Assembly (NCBI GenBank): GCA_002104905.1
Contig: MCFE01000339.1
Location: 28,073 to 92,072, forward strand
DNA length: 64,000 bases
Source: Basidiobolus meristosporus CBS 931.73
Lineage: Eukaryota; Basidiobolomycota; Basidiobolomycetes; Basidiobolales; Basidiobolaceae
Reading direction: 5' to 3'
Part shown: piece after piece, positions 43,318-54,999 of the stretch
Layout of the letters: every line of letters starts with the position of its first letter
How positions within the stretch are numbered: the stretch's first letter is position 1
Position numbers and translations under genes: made by a program
The notes under the pieces: model-generated
The model's input: only the letters and a program-made list of their open reading frames with translations
What the model was told of the DNA's origin: nothing
The model's database searches: none

Positions 43318-43686
43318 TGTTGCAATTTAAGAAGTGATTTGGATATAAGGAACTTATCAAGAAATAGTGATAATTGTTGAACTGTTGTTTATTCATAAAG
43401 AAGCTCAGTATTTATACCTTTGTAGAAGTAATACAGCTGCAACACTAAGTAGGGAGGGTTTCTCAATATTTAGGAGCATTCTGTAACAGTTTCAGGGTTA
43501 GTACATAATGTTTGGTAATAGTGCTAATTTGATCCTGACTATAGGGGAATAATCATAAGATCATATATCTGGAGAAAGTGGCGAAGTTAAGGCAGTAAAT
43601 GAGTCCTACAGTGACTAAGACTATCCTAGAATTGTTAAGTAAATTTTTAGCTGCTGAATGATACCAAATAGTCCAATATTTCAACA
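43318..43686 (-). repeat. 5' LTR of copia B2
   Basis: 369 bp; the partner of 39001-39369. Begins TGTTGAAATATTGG in element orientation. Confidence 0.93.
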
Positions 43687-43691
43687 GAACC

Positions 43692-45727
43692 ACATAGTAT
43701 TTTGTTATATCTCCTATTCTTGAGATATACAGCAGTGGTAACTGATTTGGCCCAAAATATCATAGCACAATTTTTGACCATGGATCATAGATCTTGCCAT
43801 ATCAATTATTGATCTGTTAGCATGTGCTGCTACTCCATTTTGCTGTGGGGAGTATGGACTGTAGTCTCTTGCTTTATTCCATGAATTTGCAGAAGTGGAT
43901 GAAGAGTACTGAGGTATATTCTCTACTCTTGTTGGAGCGTTTTTTCTTCATTTTTTCACCAGTTTCTCTCTAACATGGCTTTAAACTCCCTGAGCTTAGA
44001 CAGAGCTTTTTCCTTTCTCTCCATGAGTTAGACTCATGTGTATTTTGTATAATAATTAATAAAGGTGATTTAATACTTTGTCCCTCTTAAGGATAAATTT
44101 TGCATAGGTCCACACAGCCCACCATTGCTTTAAGCTCCCTGGGCTTGGACAAAGCTTCTTTATTTTGCTCTATGAAGACAATCCATGCATATCTTGTGTA
44201 ATCATCAACAAAAGTGATTACACAATTTATCAGACCTAAGGATATATTTGCATAGGTCCAAACAGATCTGAGTGAATAAGATCTAATATTTTCTTAGTTA
44301 TGATTAACCCACAGCTTGTGAATGGTTGTCTGGCTTCTTTCCCATATATGCAGGCTTCACAGTGCTCCAACTTAGCTGGGGATCAATTTTTACTCCAGAA
44401 ATTAGCTGATCTTTGATCATTTTGCGCAAATAATCAAAATTGATGTGCCCAAATCTCCTGTGCCAAAACATTGGTGTTTCTTCATTTAAGTTACTTATAT
44501 TGACTTCTAAATATGATGGAATATAAGTCAACTTGTAAAGATTCTGATCTCTGATACCCAAAGTAATATTGGCACCATTTGATCAGTGATCTTGCATCCA
44601 GAATTGTCAAAGCTGAAACTGAGTCCTTCTGCAGTGGTCTTGCTTACAGATAGTAGGTTCTTGGCTATTTCTGGTATACAGAGTACTTATCTAAAGGTCA
44701 GTGTATGGCTTCCTTCACTGCTTCTTAGGTTTACTTGGATAGTTCCTTCTCCCACTGCATCAAGTGTTCTATTGTCACCCATGAAAACCTTCTTAAATGG
44801 AATTTCTTGATATTGGATAAAAAGCCCTTTTTGGTGTGTAAGGTGCTAAGATGCTCCAGAGTCCTTATACCATGTCAGAGAATCCTTGTTTGTGGTCATA
44901 TTTAGTGCAGATATGAGTAGTCTATCTTCAGTTGTTGCAGCATTTCCATATGTAGGCTTCTTTTGCTGATTATCTCACCTTTTGATACACTGGTCTGATG
45001 TGTGTCTTTTCCTTCACAGTAGTTGCAACACAGGTAGCTGTTGCCTTTGTAGGGTCTTGGGTACCTCCTTTGTTGGTTATCATTGCTTATAAAAGCATTT
45101 TCTTCTTCCTTTTTATTGGTGCTTAATTTTCTTAATTCCTCATCCAGAGGCCTTCTATATACGTAATTTAAGGTCAATTCTTCAGTTCTGAGCTCTAGGG
45201 CTGATACAAGGCCCTAAAACTTGTCTGTCAGACTATTCAGGATGGTAACTATCAAATCCTCATCAGTAGTTGGTATGCCCACAGATTCCGTTCATCTACC
45301 AGCAGTGTAAATCTGTTAACTAGACTTTCATTTCTTCTCCTGGGAGCATCTTTGGAGTAAAGAATTTTCATCTTAGGTACATTTTCTTAGCAGCTGAACA
45401 TGACTGGTAGGTGTCTTCTAATGCCCTCCAGGCATTCTTTGCCGTTTTTGCTCTTGAGCATTGAATTAGCAATTTGGCCTTAACATTAAGGAAAATGCGT
45501 TTAAAGTCATTTTGTTCTTTCTTCTGGTACTTTAAGGCTTCCTCTCCCATGCTTTTAGGAGGGCATTCTTCTCCCATGACAATATCCCAAAGGCCTCTTT
45601 CTTGTAGCAGTATCTTCATCTTCTCCTTCCACACTGAGTTGATATATACATCCTGCTTTTCAGTAGAGGGAGATGTTCCAGTAATAGCAGTAGTAGACAC
45701 AGCAGAGAGTGCCTTCTTGGGGCTCAT
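43692..45727 (-). pseudogene. copia A2 gag and integrase part
   Basis: Gag starts at the ATG in the PBS (45727, MSPKKALSAVS), in frame with the open stretch to 45368. Then come zinc-knuckle remnants (about 45030), the protease region (about 44850), the pre-integrase H-box MFWHRRFGHI (about 44470) and integrase. Within integrase, 43975-44120 is repeated in diverged form at 44123-44265. The frame is broken many times. The PBS is at 45719-45731. Confidence 0.82.
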
Positions 45728-45731
45728 AACC

Positions 45732-46080
45732 TGTTGCAAGAGTCTTGGAGATATTGGAAGTGATTGGGAGGACAAGCAGATTATGTGGTTTTCACTTAAT
45801 GATTTATTGCATCTAAAAGTAGTATTCACACTTTTACATGATCTTGGCATTAAAAACATGAGAAATAGGCTATGGAAGGTCCCAAGAACATGTGTGCAAA
45901 GTTTAGGGCTGTTTGGACAACTTTGAGAATTTTCATGTTCTGGGTACCTGGTATTTTAGTGAAAGTATTCCAAGTAAATCCCAACAAGGAATTTGGTCAG
46001 TATTGACTATGATTTGAAGGTAATGATCTAAGTGACTAAGCTAGGTGAATATTTAGGTGGAAATACAAACTTTTACTACA
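45732..46080 (-). repeat. 5' LTR of copia A2
   Basis: 349 bp, TGTTGCAAGAGTC to TTTTACTACA on the plus strand. The outer terminus is mutated relative to ACAACA. TATA and AATAAA are kept in inverted orientation (about 45810-45840). Confidence 0.88.
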
Positions 46081-46172
46081 GGTACAATGTAGTAGAACTT
46101 TCTAGAAGGAACCAGGATTTCCAATACAACTTGATTTGGCAAATTATAAAATGTCAAGGATGTTATGTGACT
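46081..46172 (-). repeat. 3' LTR inner end and polypurine tract of the chromodomain gypsy
   Basis: 46086-46160 aligns with 56000-56093 (the other LTR). The purine-rich strand AGAAGAGGAGGAT (inverted at 46161-46180) adjoins and overlaps the end of the coding region. Confidence 0.5.
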
Positions 46173-46577
46173 TTATCCTCCTCTTCTGAGTAGCTTTCCC
46201 CAAGCTTTTGGCTTTGGCTTGTTGGGGTATGTCAGGTGATATATGGCAACTTGATCTTGACAGTGGGTTAGGTTAGTTGCTGGTTCCCAAGTTTGGTAAT
46301 TTGGGCCATAACTAACCCAATCTACTTGGTAGTGAAGTTGGAATCTGATGTATTTTAAACCTAGTACTTGTGGAACCTTAAACCTTTGGTGTTTGTCTAC
46401 TTGAATGGCTGGAGAATCTACTAGGTGTTGGTTGGGTAGAGTACTTTCATGGAATGGCTCATGGGGAGATACATGGAACATGTCATTGATCTTCATACCT
46501 GGAGGTAACTGCAGTTGGTATACAAATGGGCTCAGTTTCTTCTTGATCTTAAATAGACCTAGTTTTTTATAGTTCAA
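46173..46577 (-). pseudogene. chromodomain gypsy integrase C-terminus with chromodomain
   Basis: The minus-strand frame reads an integrase tail (LGLFKIKKKLSPFVYQLQLP, MFHVSPHEPF) followed by a chromodomain at about residues 85-130 (YQVDWVSYGPNYQTWEPATNL.HCQDQVAIYH). The aromatic cage positions Y, W and W look present. Family knowledge: chromoviral integrases use this domain to reach heterochromatin. The segment itself is open, but the pol upstream is broken. It ends in the polypurine tract. Confidence 0.85.
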
Positions 46578-47750
46578 TATGTGAAGAGGGGAGGGAGAAA
46601 AGTAGCAATAACAAACCTCTTGTACCCCCCATGGGTTAAGGATAGCTCTTTCTTGAGTGTTTCTTGGATTTCTAGAATTGTTGATGCTTTGTAAGAGACC
46701 ATAAATTGCATAGAAGAGGGTGAGACCAGTTGTACTCTGACATGAGTTGTTGTAGGCAAATTCTGCAAGTGGCAGCAGCTGGGTCCAGTTATCTTACTCA
46801 CAATTAATATAGCACTGGAAGTATTGCTCAAGGATCCAGTTAATTCTTACAGTTAGACCTTATGATTGAGGATGGGGAGAAGTGGAGAGCTTGAGTTGTT
46901 TACCAAGATACTGCGTGAAGCATTTCCAGAGTTTTGATATGAACTGAGGTCATCTACAATATACACTGTCACTTTGGATACCATGGGGCCAGAAAATGCT
47001 CTAGATTACTACATGGGCAGTCACCTTGGAATCCATATTTTTGGAGCAGGTAATAGAGTGAGCCATCTTCATAATTCTATCTGCCACTACCAGGACTGAA
47101 TTCAATTGGCTGCTTTCTGGGAGGTCAGTTATAAAGTCCATTGAAATTGACTTCCATTGCTGGTCTGGGATTGGCAGGGTTTAAGAAGTCTGTATGGCTG
47201 GTGTCTGGCAGATTTTACTCAACTACATGTATCACAGGATTGGAGGTACTCCTTGACAAGGGATGTCATCTTGAGCTATTCAAAGCCGTTCTTGATTGCA
47301 TTTATGGTTTTAGCAGTACCAAAATGTCCTGCAGCTGTTGAATCATGGCAAGAATGGATGATATCTGACAGGCTATCATAGTCTGGGACAAACAGTTGGT
47401 GCTGGTGGCATATGATATCATTGACTAGATGCATGTGCTGGAGGTTTGGGAAATAGGGTGGTGGGTCAGTGGGAGACTTGAGATATTTCTTGATTGTTGC
47501 CACTATGAATTTGATGACTTGGCTGGTCTTAAGTTTCTCAAGGAGTAAAGGGGCTATAGTACTGGAGGACTGGGTTCCAAGGTGTTCAAAGTGTCTTTGT
47601 TGATTACAGGGCTTTTCATTTGCCAACAGGCACCATCCCTTCTTCAAGGGAATATTCCACCTTTCTGGACAGGGCATCAGGTTTTCCTTGTTTTACCCCT
47701 GGTCTATTGGTGATGACAAGTCACCGCTAGACAGGAAGAGGGTCCATCTG
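46578..47750 (-). pseudogene. chromodomain gypsy integrase (degraded)
   Basis: Minus-strand remnants. The zinc finger region (47677-47276) includes LVNDIICHQHQLFVPD and CHDSTAAGHFGTAKT. Core remnants follow between 47200 and 46580, with a frameshifted catalytic region (SVYIVDDLSSYQNSGN-like). Several stops and shifts are present. Confidence 0.7.
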
Positions 47751-48840
47751 GCTTGTCTCTTGTGGAGTACTTTGAGGTGGTAAAGTATTCAAGGTTCTTG
47801 CAACAACAGAAGATCTTTTTTTTTGGGCTGCACCCTCAATGTAGTGTCTCCATTGTTCAATGGCAACAATGATTGCAAGTAGTTCCTTGTCATAGATATC
47901 ATATTTTACTTCAGCTGGAGTAAATTTTGAGAGTAGAATGTAATAGGGAGTAGCACATTCTTGTTATTATACTAGGAAAGGATGGCACCAAGGACAATGG
48001 CAGAGGCATTTGTTTCTATGATGAAAGGTTTCTTAAGGTCAGGATGGGCAAGCAGGGGACCATGCAAGAAGGATTTTTGATTGAATCAAAGGACTCAGAC
48101 TGTTCCTTATTCCAGGCAAAGGGCAGACTTCTCTGTGCAAGCTCTGTCAGGGGAGTGACTATCTTGGAGTAGTTGCCAATGAATTAATGGTAGAAGTTGG
48201 CAAATCCAAGGAAGGATTGCACCTCTATTACAGAAAAGGGAGTTTTCCAGGACTGGATGGCTTCTACTTTATTGGGGTCCATTCTTGTCACATTGGAGCT
48301 TATAAGATAGCCTAGGAACTCATCTTGCTTCTGGTCAAACTCATGCTTTTCCAGTTTGGCGTTGAGGCCAGTGGTGTCAAGCTTGGTCAAGTCTTTCTTC
48401 ACAAGATTATTATTTTCTATTTTTAGTGTAACAATGTCACTAATGGAGAAAGAACTGTTAGTGTGATATCTCATACCAACAACTGTGAATGTAAAAGGTC
48501 TGGGGAGGGAAGGTGTAAATAAAGGTTTAGTGTATATATCTATATATAAGTATATAGATAACGGCTAGATGGTCAAGGTACTCATGGAATTTGTCAAGCA
48601 TCAGGTGTTGAAAGACAGTTGGAGCATTGGTGAGACCAAATGGCATAGCTTTATACTCAAAGTGACCATATCTTGCTCTGAAAGCAGTTTTCCACTCATT
48701 GCCACACTTGATCCTGACAAGGTTATAAGCTCCTTTGACATCAATTTTTGCAAGTACTTTGGCAGCAGAGACTTGATCCAACAGAGTGTTTTTCAGGGGC
48801 TAAGGTGTGGTTTGTGATTGTGATCCTATTCAGTGCATGA
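47751..48840 (-). pseudogene. chromodomain gypsy RT and RNase H (YLDD motif deleted)
   Basis: RT core at 48781-48527 has AKIDVKGAYNLVRI, TAFRARYGHFEYKAMPFGLTNAP and HEYLDHLAVIY. The catalytic motif expected as IYLDDILI reads IYILIY, so the two active-site Asp residues are lost. RT thumb and connection (48474-48184) have LGYLISSNVTRMDPNKVEAIQSW and QSFLGFANFYH. RNase H remnants lie at 48180-47751. Confidence 0.82.
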
Positions 48841-48844
48841 TAGT

Positions 48845-49740
48845 CTAGACACAACTTAAGGGTTCCATTCTTTTCTTTTGACAAAGAGGATTAGGGCACT
48901 GCCTGGGGACTTGGAGTGCTAAATAAGGCTTTTCTAGAGGCTTCCATCTGATATAGCTATGAAGTTCTTTCATCTCAGACTGTGAGAGGTTGTAGATAGG
49001 GCCAAAATGATGGGTTTCTCTGTCTTCAAGGTCAATTGGACAATTGTATGGTCTATGTGCTGTGTTTAATTCTGCTTTCTTCATATCAAAGACATGGGCA
49101 AACTCTTGATACTTGGCAGGTATTCCATTTGAGGAGGCTCCTTGAGGGTTAATAGGCTCCTGGGTCTGGGGTAGCTTGAGAAAAGATACTTCTTCACCTG
49201 AGAAGTCAGGTACATTCACAGAGTTGACATGATGGATTTTGGGGAAGATCAGGGTTCTGTTCTTCCAATTGATAGCTGGGTGATAGCAACTAAACCAAGA
49301 GCTTCCAAAAGCTATGGAGTAGTGGGGAGAGTTGACAATGTTTAAGGCTAGTGTCTCATAGTGACCACTGCTGGACAGCTGGAGTAGACATATCTCATGG
49401 ATACCCACACCAGAGGAGAGGTTTCTTCTATCACTGACTTCTACTTGGACAGGACAGGATCTCAGGATAGTGGGGATCATGTGCTTCTGGACAAAAGACT
49501 GGTCAATGAAACATGAAGAAGTACCAGCATCTATGGGAGCAAGAATATTGACAGGCCTGATTCAGAGATATGGATGTTGACACGCATTCTGAAGAACTGG
49601 GTGGACTTGGTAGCATACAATGTTTCTTGAATGTGTTGAGTTATCATTGGAGGGTCCAGTAGCAAGCATGTCTTTGTAACTGGAGACTGGAGTTTCCTAG
49701 CAATTCTGGAGAAAGCTGTTGACTGGATGAATGCCAGAGT
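48845..49740 (-). pseudogene. chromodomain gypsy protease and RT N-terminus
   Basis: The protease active site appears as IDAGTSSCFID (about 49525), where DSGATSSFID is usual. After it, 49480-48845 contains the retropepsin C-terminal half (ALNIVNSPHYSIAFGSSWFSCYHPAINW) and the RT entry segment (HRPYNCPIDL, YNLSQSEMKELHSYI). Frameshift at about 48850. The upstream gag-PR linker is missing at the copia B3 junction. Confidence 0.8.
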
Positions 49741-49761
49741 TTGAAGCTTAATTTCTTGTTA

Positions 49762-49910
49762 CTACAGCTTCCCTCACAAAGTGATGCTGTATGTCAATGT
49801 GCTTAGTTCTGGCATGATTAGTAGGATTTCTAGCTAATGAAATACAACTTTGATTATTCTTGTAAATACATGTTGGTTCACCAGAATTAAAACCTAAGTC
49901 TTTGAATAAG
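49762..49910 (-). pseudogene. duplicated RNase H fragment at the 3' end of copia B3
   Basis: Repeats part of 50177-50330 (LFKDLGFNSGEPTCIYKNNQSC to HHFVREAV), fused on one side to truncated LTR and on the other to chromodomain gypsy. The fusion creates the apparent ORF 50038-49748, which is not a gene. Confidence 0.8.
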
Positions 49911-50037
49911 TTCATATATCTGGAGAAAGTGGCAAAGTTAAGGCAGTAAATGAGTCCTACAGTGACTAAGACTAGTCTAGAATTGTTAAGTAAATTTTTA
50001 GCTGCTGAATGATACCAAATAGTCCAATATTTCAACA
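49911..50037 (-). repeat. truncated 3' LTR of copia B3
   Basis: The first about 126 bp (element orientation) of the family B LTR, from TGTTGAAATATTGG to CCAGATATATG. The rest is absent. Confidence 0.85.
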
Positions 50038-52868
50038 CTCCGCCTCAACTAAATAATTTCTTAATCCCAATTTCTCTCTAAGGATCTCAAATTGTGGCCT
50101 AGCTAGTGGTTTTGTCAATATGTCTGCCACCATTTTGTCAGTTGGGCAGTAAACTAACTCCACTAAGTTATTTTCTACAGCTTCCCTCACAAAGTGATGC
50201 TGTATATCAATGTGCTTAGTTCTGGCATGATTAGTAGGATTTCTAGCTAATGAAATACAACTTTGATTATCCTTGTAAATACATGTTGGTTCACCAGAAT
50301 TAAAACCCAAGTCTTTGAATAATTTTTGTAGCCATATAGCCTCCTTAGTTGCTTGACATGCAGCCATATATTTGGCTTCAGTTGTAGATAGTGCCACTGT
50401 TGGTTGTTTCTTGCAATTCCAAGTGATAGCTGCACCAGCATAAAGAAATACATAGCCTGTGGTAGAGCGTCTGTCAATCAGATCCCTACCCCAATATGAA
50501 ACACTATAACCATAAAATTTTTGCCTACTAGCTGCTCTAGAGTATTCCAGTACCATATTTATGGTACCTTGTAGATATCTGAAAATCCGCTTAACTGCTG
50601 CAATTTGATCTGATCCATTATTCTGCATGAATTGACTGACTATTCCAACTGCCACTGCAATATCTGGACGTGTAGACACCATCAAGTACATTAGGCTACC
50701 AACCATTGATTGATAGGGAAAGTTTTGGTCCATATTTGAGCCATTTTCATTGATAACTGGCTGAGATTTGCTTAATTTCAGGTTATTGTCAATAGGGGTT
50801 GCTGCAGGTTTGCAATTTTCCATTTTGAAGCGTCTAAGAGTGTCCCGGATGTACTTAGACTGATTCAGCACAATTCTCTGTGTAGGTATGTCAAATCTGA
50901 CCTCAATTCCAAGAAAATAGCCCAATTTTCCAAGATCTTTCATCTCAAACTTGCTGAAGAGATCTGATTTTGTCTGTTGAAGTGCCTCTTGGTCACTTGT
51001 AGCGTATATACTGTGATCTGCAGTGCTACAAGAGAACCAAATGTCCTTTAGATATGTGTCAATCTTGTTATACCATGCTCTGGGTGCCTGCTTCAGCCCA
51101 TACAACAATTTTCTAAGTTTGCACACCTTAAGGGGGCCTTTTGAATTGGTAAGACCTTCTGATTGCTCCATATATATAGTTTCTTGCAAATCCTTATTTA
51201 GAAAGGCTGTTTTGACGTCCATTTGGTGTAGATCTAGACTGTGTACAGCTGCCAGGGCTAGAACTGTCCTAATAGAGTTAAACTTGGCAACCGGAGCAAA
51301 TGTTTCCTTAAAGTCTAGTCCCTTGATATGGGAATAGCCTTTAGCTACCAATCTAGCCTTGTACTTATCAACGGCCCCATTTGAGGTTATCTTGATCTTG
51401 TAGACCCATCTACATCCTATTGGCTTTCTCCCATTTGGTAAATATACTAGTTCCCATGTTTTTGCCTTGATCAGTAATTGGTACTCCTCCTGCATGGCTT
51501 GTTGCCACTTAGTGGCATCTGGACTTTGCATTGCCTGTTCCAGATTCTGAGGTTCAACACATAAGGCAAGATAAGCTTCTTCATGATCATTGGATGTCTG
51601 CCACCAGGATCCAGGGGCATTTCTTATTCTGGTAGATCTCTTAACTGGGATAATCTGTTCTGATCTGGAACTGGTAGAAGTATCTTCCATATGTGGCCTG
51701 ATTTGGTACGTATCTTCTTCATTGGTGCTGATTGCATCATCAGGCGGCTGACCAATGATTTCTGTGGCTTTCTGATCTGAATTCTCCTCAACTACAACGT
51801 CCCTGCTCTTGATCAGCTTCTGAATTTTGCCATCATACACTCTATACCCTTTAGTATCTTCACAATACCTAAGAAAGATCCCTTTCCTACTCTTTGGTTC
51901 CAACTTTGAGCGCTTTTTGTCAGGGATGTGATAAAAAACATCACTGCCAAAGATCTTGAGATGCTGGAGATCTGGTTCTTTGCCTGTATATGCTTCAAAG
52001 AGTGTAGAATCATGTAGTGCTGTTGTTGGGCATCCATTCTTGATCTATACAGTGGTAGCAACAGATTCAGCCCAAAATTTGTAGTCCATTCCCTTATCAT
52101 GTAGCATAGATCTTCCCATCTCTACTATTGTTCTATTTGCACGTTCTGCTACTCCATTTTGCTGTGGAGTATGAGGAACTGTGGTCTGTTGAAGTATACC
52201 AGTAAACAAGCAGTATTTTGCAATCTCCTTTGAGTAGTATTCTCCTCCATTGTCATTTTGTAGTACCTTCAATTTACACCCAGTTAGTGTTTCTGCCATG
52301 TTCTTGAAGTGCTTAAACGTCTCTAAAGCCTCATCCTTTGTTTTGAGGAAGTACACCCATGTATATCTTGTTGTGTCATCAATAAGCGTTATAAAGTATC
52401 TCTTGGCTCCAAAGGACAGTGTTCTTATGGGGCCACATATGTATGAGTGTGCAATAGCCAATAGTTTGGGGGTATTGATGCCTTCTGAGCTCTTGAAACG
52501 TTGCCTAGCTTGTTTGCCATATGAACATACCTTACAAACATTCAATTTGATCAGAATTGAGTATTTTATGCCCAAAACAAGCTGATTTTTCACCAGTTGG
52601 CTCATTTTCTGTTCCCCTATGTGTCCTAGCCTTCTATGCCATGTCTCCCAGTTGGTTTCATCAGTTTCAGCAATGCTGACATACTCAGGTACAATGATCT
52701 TGCATTTTAACTTGTATATATTGTGGTCTCTGATTCCCAAAGCTAATTTTTGTCCATTTTCACTCAATATTGAGCAGCTCAGCTTAGTAATAACAAATTT
52801 CAGTCCCTGAGTAGTTGCTTTACTGACTGAGGGTAGGTTCTTAGCTTTTCCAGGTACATAGAGTACGT
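50032..52868 (-). pseudogene. copia B3 pol (integrase, RT, RNase H)
   Basis: Two long frames. 52868-52045 holds the pre-integrase box WHRRLGHI, integrase with DNGGEY and NGVAERANR. 51903-50032 holds the linker, RT and RNase H. A frameshift and stop separate them (about 52045-51905). In RT a deletion between HSIY and ATSDQ removes the YVDD motif (about 51003). RNase H SDSDWG reads SVSYWG. It ends TGT TGA in the truncated LTR. Defective. Confidence 0.88.
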
Positions 52869-53938
52869 TGTGGTGGTGTATAGGTCCAAGGGAGAGATAC
52901 GTCCAACACTTCTCAAGTGTTTTGTGTGTGGGGTGTTCACTGGGTGCGGTAACCTCTGGCAAAAGCTTGCTAGGAATACTTGGGTTCTGTCTCTAATCTA
53001 ATGTGAAGGGGAATAAAGCCACAAGCTTGTCAAGAGAAAACTATTGAGCTACAATCCCCAACTTAGTTGGCGTCTTAACAAAAGTATGTGCTGGGTTCAG
53101 TGTCCTTTGAGATGACAATGTACTAAAGCTTACAAAGTCAAACAACTGTAAACTCCACCAGCAGGGACTTGATAAGAATGCAGCTGTGGTCAATAGTTAC
53201 AAAGACAGAAAAGTATCTTTGCCTGTACAAGAACAAACTTGGGAAAGAATCAAATATAATAAAACATACCTACTCTGAGTATTCCTCACAAGTAGTGCCT
53301 CCAAGGTCAGTTGGCTGTCAGCGTGGTTTCCTGGGAGTGTCCTGCGGTCTGGGGTTGGAAGTTCAGATAGCAGCAGGTAGCAGTGATCACACTAATCAAC
53401 AAGTCAGTATATTGATAAAAGGGATGATGATTTATTGTAGAGGGATAGCCTCCCTTATATACTTTTCTCACTGGCTAAGTGATTACTAATCATGGTGTTC
53501 CAGAAGGTTCCGGATATCAATAGAAATCTTAATGACATCAGAATGACCTACAAATGTTCTAAGTAGGTGCCGGAAGGTTCTAAGAGGCACAGCACATCCA
53601 ACCAATCAGGAATCAGTATTCTGAAACCTGTGTAACATGGTGATACCATATATGGTATGGAAATGGTAGGGATGGTGACACGGGTTGATCATGTGTCACG
53701 GGTACTGGTGCAGGTACTTGCCTAATATAGAAGCACTTGTAGCTAGTAATCTTACATAAAGTGAGGGGTAACTTATGCAATAAGGTAAGCAGGTGTGATA
53801 GTCAACCGGCTTATGGGATAGTACTGATTGGGTAAGACAAATGGGATAAAACTAAAATGAGTGTAGTAGGGATATAGGGAAGTAGAAGATAAGGGGATGA
53901 GCACATCTGTCAGTGGGTGTCACTGTCACCCCACTACA
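52869..53938 (-). repeat. solo-LTR-like insertion Y3
   Basis: A 1070-bp copy of family Y in copia B3, with a perfect ACGT duplication (52865-52868 and 53939-53942). The empty site is visible in copia B2 near 42255. On the minus strand TATATAAG starts at 53461 and AATAAA at 53436. Confidence 0.82.
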
Positions 53939-53942
53939 ACGT

Positions 53943-54963
53943 CAGTCAGTTTTGCTGTTGTTGCCCCTGAGTTATCACTCATATTTAGTTGTATAGACTC
54001 ACTGGGGGTAGCTTCCAATGCAGAGTTATCTCCCAGATAAACCTTTCTTACAGGAATAGTTCTTAAGTTGCTGAACCAATCCTTTATACCACAAATATGC
54101 TGTGATGCTCCAGAGTCAATATACCATTCATTACTTTGCTTACTTGCACTCTCTTGTACAGTTACAAGTAATTGTTCATCAGTAGTTATATGGTTTGCCT
54201 GCTCTAGTTTCTGTTTTTTGTCTGCTTGTTTCTTCTTGCATTCTCTTGCCCAGTGTCCTGGCTTTTTACAGTAGTTGCAGCAGCCAGGTTTTTTTTGGTT
54301 TTGTTGCTTTCCCTTCTTTTCTGTATGCCTTTCTGAGCTGAATAAAGCATTATCTTCAACTTTCTCTGCTTGATCATTATGTCTGAGCTCTTCATGGAGA
54401 TGTCTTCCTTTTACATAGTCTAAAGTCAAGTTGTCTTCTCTGCTTTCAAAAGAAAGTATGAGCGGCTCATACTTGTCTGGTAGGTGGCAAAGCAGACAGA
54501 GTATCTTTTCTTCATCATCTACACCAGCATTAATACTGTAAAGTTCTTTGGCAAGTGTCTCCATTCTGGTAATGAGTTGTAGCATGTCATCATCTGGCTT
54601 CTTCCTCATGTTGAAGGACTTTTGTTTCAAATAAAGCTTGCTTGATGCTGACTTTGCTCTAAAGATCTTCTCTAAGGATTCCCATGCTGCTTTGGCAGTG
54701 TCTGAGGCATGGATTTGTCCAACAAAGGAGTCTTGCACATTGATGCATATGGCATTGATGGCCTTTCTCTCCTTCTCTTGAAATTTCTCCACATCTTCTG
54801 CTGTTCCTTTGGGCTCAACTTTCTTTCCTGTGACTATGTTCCAAAGTTTTCTTTCCTCAAGGTGGATCTGCATCTTGATTCTCCAAAGTCTGTAGTTCTT
54901 TCCATCAAACCTCTCCTTTACAGGGAAGATGTTGGTATTGCTTTGTTTGCTGGTAGAAGTCAT
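53943..54963 (-). pseudogene. copia B3 gag and protease
   Basis: Open from ATG 54963 through Gag, the zinc knuckle CCNYCKKPGHWAREC (about 54285-54240) and the protease DSGAS (about 54118), up to Y3. The N-terminal half is intact, so the copy is disabled mainly by Y3 and by the pol lesions. Compared with B2, many CpG sites have become TpG or CpA. Confidence 0.88.
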
Positions 54964-54986
54964 CTTTAGAATAGATTAAGGCAGTT

Positions 54987-54999
54987 GGGGCTCATAACC
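54987..54999 (-). promoter_or_regulatory. primer-binding site of copia B3 (half-tRNA-iMet type)
   Basis: GGTTATGAGCCCC on the minus strand next to the LTR, identical to B2. The same 10-codon upstream frame follows. Confidence 0.78.

Larger units (their letters stand above)
39001..43686 (-). mobile_element. Ty1/copia retrotransposon B2 (young, apparently intact)
   Basis: Both LTRs are 369 bp and, compared by eye, differ at one position (TGTTGT against TGTTGC on the plus strand). The target duplication GAACC is perfect (38996-39000 and 43687-43691). It has an intact PBS, polypurine tract and a single uninterrupted 1305-codon gag-pol frame. Every component of an autonomous copia element is visible. 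It lies inside copia A2 between integrase and RT. Confidence 0.95.
36546..46080 (-). mobile_element. Ty1/copia retrotransposon A2 (defective, split by copia B2)
   Basis: Minus-strand family A element with LTRs at both ends (344 and 349 bp), flanked by GCTAC (36541-36545) and GGTAC (46081-46085), a duplication with one change. Copia B2 occupies 39001-43686. Without B2 the element is about 4.8 kb. Inserted in the 3' LTR of the chromodomain gypsy. Confidence 0.9.

Noticed and set aside
49748-50038. 96-codon ORF that looks like a fusion protein
   Set aside because: It is created by the LTR/RNase H junction at the damaged end of copia B3.
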